64,000 nt of DNA from Paracyclopina nana. Taxonomy: Eukaryota; Arthropoda; Copepoda; Cyclopoida; Cyclopettidae. Positions within the stretch are counted from its first letter, which is position 1, and the number at the start of each line of letters is the position of its first letter. The stretch covers positions 4,970,001 to 5,034,000 of the forward strand of contig JAGUCH010000009.1 in assembly GCA_019096065.1 (NCBI GenBank), read 5' to 3'. The notes beneath the pieces were generated by a model. That model did no database searches and had not been told where the DNA came from. It was given only the letters and a program-made list of their open reading frames with translations. Position numbers and translations under genes: made by a program. Below are positions 56,984 to 64,000 of the stretch, one piece after another.

Positions 56984-57789
56984 CCACCAAGGTCGTGACC
57001 CAAGAGAGTTGTTTCTGACAGCTTTTTTGTGAGCTTTTCCAAGGTCTCCACTAGTTCTTTAACATTGTTGTTCTTTTTCTCGTCTTTGGCTTCCTTGGGC
57101 TTGTTTCGATGAATCTTTGTGTGGTGGCTTGCTGATCCACACACGTTACACTTTGACTGTCTTCTGCAATCTTTTACTTTGTGCTTTCCTTGGAGACACC
57201 TGGGGCAAATGTTTGCCTCTTCTATCACTCTTATGATGTCTTCCAGCTTGAACAGTGACTACTCTGGACAATCACAGCACCTGTGTCCAGTTTTCTTGCA
57301 AAGTAAATACACCGTTTTGCCATTTGCCAGATTCACACACTCCTCATCATACTCTTGTGAGCGAAAGTCGTACCACTCACCGCGGCCTTGGTTGCTGCAG
57401 TGAGCTACGACATCTCGTTCGTGGTAGTCCCAGTTGTCTCGGTCGTCTTCTTCCCACCAGCACAGATCCTCTGTGTGGTCTTCATATTGCTGAGGGTGCT
57501 CCCACGCATAGTAGGCTTGCTCTCTACTCGCACCATAGTATGGTCTTCTTGGTCTGCCACCTCTGAAGCCTCCTCTCGGGTAGCCTCTTCTCGTGTCTCT
57601 CTGTTGGTATTGCGGGTTGGTTGGTGCCGGGATTTGTCCATTTTGCTGTGGATATCCTCTGTGGTGCGCCTTGTCATGCATCTTGTTGATGTCTTCCACG
57701 ACTGTGAGCACCTTTCTGCTTCTTTGAATCTCTCTTATTCTGGTTCTTGACCAGGTGATGAACAACCTCATTGAGTTTTTCGACTGCAT
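56953..57789 (-). pseudogene. BEL/Pao Gag C-terminal region with zinc knuckles
   Basis: Segment 57789-57259 is Arg/Gly/Tyr-rich (RRGYPRGGFRGGRPRR) and ends with a Cys/His-rich CKKTGHRCC. Segment 57228-56953 has a perfect CCHC knuckle (CPRCLQGKHKVKDC) and a second CNVCGSASHHTKIH. Such knuckles package element RNA. The frame ends at 56953, overlapping the protease frame. Confidence 0.75.
57022..57028 (-). promoter_or_regulatory. Candidate -1 ribosomal frameshift site (A_AAA_AAG)
   Basis: On the minus strand the gag codons read ACA AAA AAG, giving the heptamer A AAA AAG in the correct register. Twenty bases downstream is a hairpin with a 7-bp perfect stem (57001-56995 with 56979-56973). After a -1 slip the frame is open straight into the protease. 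Confidence 0.5.
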
Positions 57790-57839
57790 CTTTTGCTCTC
57801 GAAACCTCTCGTAGTCTCTACGTGCACTTCCTTCGAATT

Positions 57840-58256
57840 GAATGTTGCTGAGGATTGTTTGCTCCCCATTGAGTTGTTTAGACCAGAATTGCGCGCCCCA
57901 TCTACTTAGCTGCTGAACTATCTAGTTTGCTCAGTCAGCATTGAGATGCTCCATGTTTTCCTTATTGCTCAACCTTCTGCAGTTTCTCACTTGTTACCTT
58001 ACTTCTGAACCAATAACAACTACCTTGATACTTTGGATTTACTGCCCTATAATTGGCCTATTTGTTTACGTGTACTATTGATCTACCATAATGTGTTCTT
58101 GTGTTCTATATTGAGTCCATCTGACTCTCCCTATCGGGATGATAAGGTGGCAAGTCATATGGGGTCTATCTGACCCTGGTCAATCCGACCAATCTGGCTC
58201 TTCAGCCATGTATTTTGCCTGCTACAGCAGCAGCTCACCAATGTATTTAGCGTCAG
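57840..58256. other. BEL/Pao internal stretch without open frame
   Basis: Between the gag halves, no usable frame is seen on the minus strand for about 400 bp. It is probably decayed gag sequence. Confidence 0.4.
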
Positions 58257-60109
58257 CTAAGGGGGCATTTCCAGCCGAAACATGAGTGCATCATTCCCCG
58301 CTCTGCCATTGCAGTCTATAATCTCCTCCACTAGCGCCAAAGTCGTCTCCAGCGTTGCTAGGTTTCTGAGATTGATTGGGGTCATCTTGATGAGCTGAGC
58401 CGACAAATCATGAACTATCTCGTCTGCTTCTCCCGGGTGGCCAAGGTATGTTCCATCGAGGTTTTCGAGGGCATTGATAAGCCCATCCAAGTCCAGTGTG
58501 CACCTCCTGACTGCAAATCTTGCTCCACCCGTGCACAGGTGCTTCAGTCTCGAGATCTTTTCAAACCAGCTCATGTTTTTCTTCATAATTATGGCCGCAT
58601 GAATGTATTCTTTAAAGTCCCTGTAAGCTCCTGTGTTAACTCCGTCGAAGGTTTGGCATCATCCCTCGAGTTAGAGTCTTTTGGTAGGCTGGCGTCGTAA
58701 TACTTGATGAGGTTCCTCTTTTGCATGATATCTGCCCAGCAGACATCTGTAGTCTTTCTCCTCCTGACCTGTTCAATCACTGTGTGCTGGTCGAGGAACT
58801 CTTCTTCCTTTTGTAGTTTTAATTTGTAATCAGCCTCGGTCAAATGCACTGCTGGGATCCCAAGTTGTAGTATCTTACTTCCTTCTTGGCCTTGAACTTC
58901 CTCTTTTCCATTCCGGCCATTTTCTTGATATCTACTCGGGCCTCTGTTGAGGAATTCGTCGTCATCGCTCGTCTCCTCGCCAGCTCCAGTCCCCCCGTTC
59001 AGGGCTGCCATGATGTTGTCTGCTTCTTTGTTTGCTATGACTATTGTTTGCTTGCTTACTGGGAAGTCAGCCGTTTCTGGGAGGGCCAACAGCTCGACTG
59101 CTGTTGTCTTCCTTTGCTGATTGACTTTTTCCATCATTCTCTTTTGGTTGTCAGCTCCCGCTGTCCCCTCAGTCATTGATCTTAATTCTTTCTCCGCTCC
59201 CTTCAGTTGCAAGATAAGTGAGAGGAAGTCTCCACACAAGGCCATGGCCTGATCTTTCGTTTCAACTTTGACTTCACTTGGGCCTCCCGCTTCCACCTTC
59301 GGGCTCTCCTCGATTGCACTGCCTCCAGAGCCAACTAAAGGCTCTGGAGGTGGTGGCTCCTCTTCCATCATTAGCTGCCTGCTTTTGCTGCTCACTCTCA
59401 TGACGCCTTCGACAATCCTTCGGCTCACTCTCGCCGTGTCGGCCTCGAACTTGGCTTTGTCCTCAGCCTTCACTAAGAGTTCGAGGACCTTAATTTCTTC
59501 TCTGACTATCTCTGTGAGCTGCACATATTTCTTCTTCACTACCTCCGCCACCTTGTGCGTGTTCGCTGCGGTTAGGCTCACCTCGAGGGTTATCACATCC
59601 TTTTCCAGGGCTTTCTTTGTCGTGTCCCACATTTCTTTCCAGGCTGCCTTCGCCGTTTCTTTGTTTGCTGTCATCATGTGCACGTTGTTTGTCTCGTCGT
59701 TGTTGCAAACTGTAGTGTCACTATATTTTAGGTCCAGCTCGGACGCTGCGGTGTACAATACACTTACAATTGCACTTGCACCTGCGTCAGGAGGATGTCC
59801 GGCTAAGCAAACGGATTTGTCCGTTGACAGCCTGATTTTGAACTCCGCTATTCTTTTATCTGCTTCTTCTCGCTTGGCCTCTTCTTCGGCCAGCGAGACC
59901 TGGTTGGCCAGGGCTTTTGACTGCCTGGCTGTCCTCAACTCATGCTCATAGTCACCTGAGGTCAACCTAACATTTCTGGTGGGGTTCTGTCGGAGGTTAT
60001 GCTGCTTTCCTTTGTCCTCCGACATCAGCTGCCCCTCGTTTGTGGCTCTGCCGCCGACTTCGTCAGCTGTCACCGGCTCCTCCCGTCGTAGAACTTGACT
60101 CTCGATCAT
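58257..60109 (-). pseudogene. BEL/Pao Gag, N-terminal part
   Basis: A 506-codon minus-strand frame from 60109 to 58589, then a second frame to 58257 that overlaps it and differs by one base. The product is charged and helical, with Glu/Lys-rich coiled-coil stretches and a basic start. The second segment (WFEKISRLKHL) has the helical look of BEL/Pao Gag. It begins 28 bases inside the 5' LTR end, as expected. Gag forms the virus-like particle. Confidence 0.65.
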
Positions 60110-60119
60110 GGTGTGGAAC

Positions 60120-60137
60120 AGATAACGTTGGTCGCCA
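60120..60137 (-). promoter_or_regulatory. Primer-binding site of the BEL/Pao element
   Basis: Directly inside the 5' LTR the minus strand reads TGGCGACCAACG, starting TGG as needed to pair with a tRNA 3' CCA. The primer tRNA is not identified. Confidence 0.6.
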
Positions 60138-60361
60138 TGTATGTTAAATCATCGAACTCTCGAACACGAACTGCGATATGATGCTAAAATAAACGTCACA
60201 CTGATAAAAGAGCACTCTCAAGGGGATCTTTTGGTCAAGCTGTTTATTTTGCGACCGACATGAATAAAATCCGAAAGAGTACTGAGTAAAAGTAAACAAA
60301 ACAGATTGAAAAGTAGGACCAGCCAGATTGAGGTCACACAACCTCGCTGGGAGGCAACACA
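60138..60361 (-). repeat. BEL/Pao 5' LTR
   Basis: 224 bp, matching the copy at 50865-51088 with about six transitions. The following AAAAA (60362-60366) is the target duplication. It should carry the element promoter. Confidence 0.95.
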
Positions 60362-60610
60362 AAAAAGGCCAAGGTAAACGAGAATGATGTACAAAATTGA
60401 GTGCAAAATTTATGTGTATTAATGAAAAAATACTGCTGTTACAGCAAATACCACACTTTTATATGCAATACTGCTCATCCAATGCCCAAAAGGCATTTTA
60501 GGTCCATCTGGGGCACATTCGGGGCCCATTTGGGGCCTATCCAGGGCCCAATTGGGACTGCTCATCATCTACAGGTTTTCGATAAGGAGGCTTACCTGCA
60601 AAAAAATTAA

Positions 60611-61527
60611 AACATGCTATCAACATTTAATCGCCAGAACATGTTCAGATTAACATAGTTGCTCGTCAGGTTCTGTAGATGCAATTTATAATCAACATGA
60701 TTTCCGCAGATTGGCTGGCATGTATGAAGCATGATGTGGAGAAAACTTGTTTCTAAAATAAGCAAAAATCTGTAGATCGATCTACATGGTAGGCTAACAT
60801 GGATTGCACATAGGAGTTTTACTTTGTTAAGATCATGTCAGTGTTTCAGTATCCAGAACTTGAACATGTGTTTGATCGCGCCGCCCAAAAAAATTCTAGT
60901 TGGGGACCAAAACGTTCTCTTTCTATATTAGTCTCTGTATAGTACTAGTAAATACCTTATGTAGGTAACCTAGGTCTCAGAAAACCTTATGTAGTACAGC
61001 CAAAGTTGGCGCTGGAGCAAAGTGGTCATTGGGACAGTTGTTCATCTTGAAGAGGGGCATCTTTTCTATTAATGATTTTTCACCCAGGCCTAAGGCCTGG
61101 GAGATGGGGCCTAACCCTACTTCAAAATGCTGCCCTAAAAACGTACGCGTGGAATCAGCTGACTTTTGGTGAGGATGTGGGGGGGGGGGGGGGGGGACTA
61201 AGGTCTATCACCTCACCAAAAAATGAACTTCCGGTTCCAACAAATGGGTAGGAGCATACCCGGTCCATCACCAGGTATCTTGGTTTATTGTACGGGTTAA
61301 CTTAAGTTACATTAAGACTTATTTTGGCGGCACTTTTGAGGTATAGGCATTCAATTTCAATTAGAAAAGATCTTTGATTGTACGAGTTTTTGTGGATGCG
61401 CCAGGCAATCTTGGCTTGTATTTCTTTAGGTTATTTAGTGGCCAGCCATTTGTTTTCCACTTGGCTTGGCATAAAATCGAGTGAGCTCAGTCGCGTGAGA
61501 CGCAGAACAGCAGGCAGACACAAAAAA
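60611..61527. other. Intergenic with one G-run hairpin
   Basis: No gene seen. At 61164-61174 and 61211-61221 an 11-bp perfect inverted repeat (TTTTGGTGAGG with CCTCACCAAAA) encloses an 18-base G run (61179-61196). At 60913-60937 a sequence resembles the MITE terminus at 48940 in reverse orientation. Confidence 0.5.
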
Positions 61528-61840
61528 ATGGCTCTACTGATCATCGTTGCATTATTGCTATTATCTTGTCAAAGCTTTGCGTTCCTAAGTCCTTGCGAAA
61601 AGGCGATTTGGAGGTGAATTTCAATATTCTACTCATAAGCAAAAGCTTGTCATTTATTGTATTTTTAGCTGCTGCCAAACTGATCGAGCTCAGGCTTTTT
61701 TCCCTCAATTCTGCTTTGATAGTCATGGATGTCCTGGTTTCTTCCTATTTTCTAAATCATCGAGAGGAGCTTGTGATCCAAAATTGATTACCGCAGTGGG
61801 CCAAAAAATCAAGGATGCATGGGCCAAGAAAGTACTGTAA
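61528..61840 (+). CDS. Small secreted cysteine-rich peptide
   Basis: Exon 1 runs 61528-61613 and exon 2 runs 61669-61840, joined in phase 2 across a 55-bp intron; about 85 residues. The signal peptide is clear (MALLIIVALLLLSCQSFA). The mature part, about 67 residues, has six Cys: one in SPCEKAIW, a CC pair at the splice junction, then QFCF, HGCPGFF and GAC. Spacing of the type C-x6-CC-x12-CF-x4-CPG-F is one I associate with small secreted proteins of arthropods; their function is unknown to me. The C-terminal 20 residues are Lys-rich and helical. The start is the only ATG before the signal. Expression and role unknown. Confidence 0.72.
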
Positions 61841-64000
61841 AAACTATAGAAACGAGGCTATAAATTCACGAAACCTTTCTTCACAAACTACGACGATGCA
61901 CGATGAAGATCTAGATCGATGAGCATCGCGTGAGTCATGAAAAGTTGAACTCTGTGCATTTCATCAAATCGTAGAGAAGTTGTCCATTTGATTGGCTAAA
62001 AATATCCTTAATGGAGAAATTGCTCAGAAATGCGTAATTTTTTCAATTCCAAGGAACTTTAAAAATCCTGTTATGAAAGTGTGCATTGACACGCGCCATT
62101 GTTAAGAACTAAATACCCGGTTTCTTCGCGTTATGCTTTTTCTTGGGAACTCCATTCATTTTTTTCGATGTATAATTGGAGCGGAGCGTAGCAAAGCCTG
62201 TTTTATTGCTCAAAATCATTCGTTTTTCATAGTGAATGGATTCGCAAATGTCCAAAAGAGGTGACATTTCCGTCTCTTGATAAAAATGTATTCGCGGAGC
62301 TCGAACCCAAACCTCTCGCGTGAGAACTCATAGCCTGCATTATCGCGCCACGTGCATCGTAACTATATTAAGCAAGCCTAATAATTAGACCCGCGCGCTC
62401 AAATGATCCTAGACGGATTTTCGCGCCTCGGACGCCATAACTACCGAAGTTGTCATAATAACAAAAAAAAAGCACGCCAACATCCATGACCGGATCACGA
62501 TAATTCCAGCTAGCTGGTGTCCCCTTTACGATAAAGATCTGGATGATTCCTGATAGTCCACTGGAGTTATGTTTTAAATGAAAATCACCTGTCAAACAAT
62601 GCTAAATTTTATTAATCCCCAAGGAGGCCACGAGCAGACTATTAGATATCAAAATGGTCATCGCTTTTGTTCATTGGAAGCTATAGGTCCTTAAGGCCCA
62701 TCAAAAGATTATTGTCTAATATGGAGACAATCGGAGAGTAAAGAAGCGCGATGTGTTGCGTAACTAAAATGACCACGCGATGCTGCGTAAAACTGATGAA
62801 AGCTAAGAATTCGCTAAGCGTTAGAGGTAGCCAAAATCTTCGAGCCTTTTCGCTCTGCTACATTTTTTGATGAGCTAGTATAACTAGCTATTCTAGTTTG
62901 AAGAGGGTAGCAACTGCAATAATAAAAGCTTTTATGACAGCCAATGCCTTTCGCGTGCATTTTTCGTGCAACTTTTGGCTTTCGTTTTCCGCTCGAACCA
63001 GTTTGAGTAGGTCGTCCTAAAGCATAAAGCTGCAGCAGGAGCCTTTTTCAACGGAAGTGGAAAATTTGCGGCCAATTCCCCAAGAAGAAGAAGAAGATAC
63101 ATACTCAATGTTTTCCCAAGAAAAACGAAGCTTCTCGCAATGCGCAGTTTTGTAGTGCTCGTTCAGCTAGGCTTCAACCGCGTGTCCAGGCCACGAAATA
63201 AACAAAAGAGTTTTATATTATTCTAAGAAGGTTCATGCCATTCAAGCACCAGCTTACTAAGCCTACCAATCGAATCATGATGGTTGCTTTGATCCAACTT
63301 AACCATAATTGTACTGGTGAGGCGCCATCAGTTATTTATTTGAAATAATGCTGTTACATACGGTTCAAAGAAGTATGCTTAGTTAACTGCCTTTTCAAAA
63401 AGCCAAGGCAGGGTAGATGAATTTGACTTTTTGCTTGCATATGTGCGCATTAGGCGGGCATTTTCCAATAGTTTGGGGCTATCCATCAGTAATTCTGAAT
63501 GTTGTGATTTTGGCCGATTGCTCATATAGTATATGTTTTATTTGCCGCAGATCGGAGCTGGACACGCGGTCGCAGCCGCCAACTGTTAACATCAACAGAT
63601 CGCGTTTTTAATAGTCCGTCATGATCCGCCAAGGAAAGGAAGAATGCGACGCGACAAGTGTCGCGGGTGGACTGTATTTAAGGAAATTGCGTCCGAGCCG
63701 AGTAGTTCATTAATGTGCAGAAATCTGCAAGAGTAAGAGTTCGTGTCTGATCCGTGATCGGTGCGTGATATTGCCGGCTGTGCCAAGACTCGAACGAGGG
63801 CGTCATCAAGATTAGAAAGCAAGTTCTCGCTCCGCAGCCGCGCCAAGGAAAGGCCGGCCTTTGCTGTCTGGATTGAACCAGATATTCTCACGAGAGGAAA
63901 GCCTAGCATTTTGAGCGGACACGTGTAGGACTGCAGCTGTTATATTGTGAAAAGTAGTTGGGATTTGCAAATAGATTGGTCAAGATCAGTCTCTTCGTCT
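61841..64000. other. Intergenic to window end, no gene seen
   Basis: Low-complexity and AT-rich sequence with many short frames of no quality. A B-box-like GGTTTGGGTTCGAGCTCC on the minus strand at 62289-62306 and an A-box-like TGGCGCGATAATGC at about 62340 suggest a degraded tRNA-derived SINE. A TATTTAAG at about 63676, in sequence that turns GC-rich, could be a promoter for a gene to the right. Confidence 0.35.

Larger units (their letters stand above)
50865..60361 (-). mobile_element. BEL/Pao LTR retrotransposon with extra reading frames after integrase
   Basis: The 9,497-bp element lies on the minus strand between 224-bp LTRs (50865-51088 and 60138-60361) that start TG and end CA. They differ at about six sites, all transitions, so about 97% identical. 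It is flanked by AAAAA on both sides. Next to the right LTR is a TGGCGACC primer-binding site; next to the left LTR is a purine tract (CAGAGGGGAC). Order in element direction: gag, two zinc knuckles, protease, reverse transcriptase, RNase H, integrase, then three further frames including an exonuclease-like one. Several stops and frameshifts show the copy is no longer active as such. RT with YMDD, the RNase H and the integrase are of BEL/Pao type. Confidence 0.92.
50306..60610 (+). pseudogene. Small host gene interrupted by the BEL/Pao element
   Basis: Coding exons are 50306-50581, 50645-50864 continuing at 60367-60373, and 60575-60610. The retrotransposon sits inside the second exon, between lysine codons, with AAAAA duplicated. 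Around the insertion the exon would read RAKK then AK and splice at GTAAAC to a last exon ending in a TAA at 60608-60610. An upstream exon probably exists, since the first exon follows an AG and no ATG opens the frame. The protein (at least 175 residues) has a Lys-rich start (KKKTDGKKKKG), a conserved-looking middle (RYIIACIDEKPVFSYLEASW) and a charged helical end. I do not recognise the family. With the insertion the transcript would be disrupted, unless the element is absent from other alleles. Confidence 0.6.

Noticed and set aside
62280-62360. Functional tRNA gene on the minus strand
   Set aside because: A- and B-box-like motifs are present but stems do not pair; at most a SINE remnant.

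Overview
This is eukaryotic nuclear DNA from an animal, most likely an arthropod. Genes are split by short GT-AG introns, mostly 50-75 bp. The recognisable proteins are metazoan (NSD-type histone methyltransferase, MCMBP, RBM45, LIX1/lowfat, WDR70, NOP16, K2P channel, nicotinic receptor, ENGase, multi-thioredoxin PDI). A small secreted cysteine peptide at 61.5 kb has a cysteine layout I associate with arthropods. The species cannot be read from the sequence. No rRNA, prokaryotic operon or CRISPR is present.

Layout. (1) 1-14.7 kb is retroelement-like. It starts inside a Ty3/gypsy-type pol (RNase H and integrase with a very long disordered tail). Downstream are two antisense spliced genes for small membrane-type proteins, a sense gene of unknown function broken over three frames, and a frameshifted envelope-like glycoprotein gene. 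Two of the sense genes have their own TATA box. (2) 15.2-22.1 kb holds a 13-exon minus-strand NSD-like methyltransferase that continues, in frame, into five C2H2-type zinc fingers. (3) 22.5-40.1 kb is dense ordinary host sequence: MCMBP, a MYND-finger protein, a K2P potassium channel, RBM45, cytosolic ENGase, a PDI with four catalytic thioredoxin domains, LIX1, WDR70 and NOP16. (4) 40.9-48.1 kb holds a nicotinic acetylcholine receptor subunit whose 3.25 kb intron contains a large inverted minisatellite complex, then a trypsin-like protease homologue with the catalytic His replaced, then a GPCR exon. (5) 48.4-49.6 kb has a tRNA-like sequence and a hAT-type MITE with perfect 8-bp target duplications. 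(6) 50.3-60.6 kb is a small host gene whose second exon is split by a complete BEL/Pao LTR retrotransposon (224-bp LTRs, AAAAA target duplication). (7) 60.6-64 kb is mostly non-coding, with one two-exon secreted peptide gene.

The most unusual item is the BEL/Pao element. Between its integrase and its 3' LTR it carries extra reading frames. One has the layout of a DEDDy 3'-5' exonuclease (EXD2/WRN-exo-like), now broken by a TGA inside motif I. Its gag-to-protease junction also has an in-register A_AAA_AAG slippery heptamer followed by a hairpin, with the -1 frame open into protease. Other points of interest are the NSD plus C2H2 architecture, an ENGase intron made almost wholly of a decayed copy of its own exon, and a 16-bp minisatellite that is open in several reading frames on both strands.

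All exon joins were read by eye from splice motifs and reading-frame phase; none is supported by transcript data.
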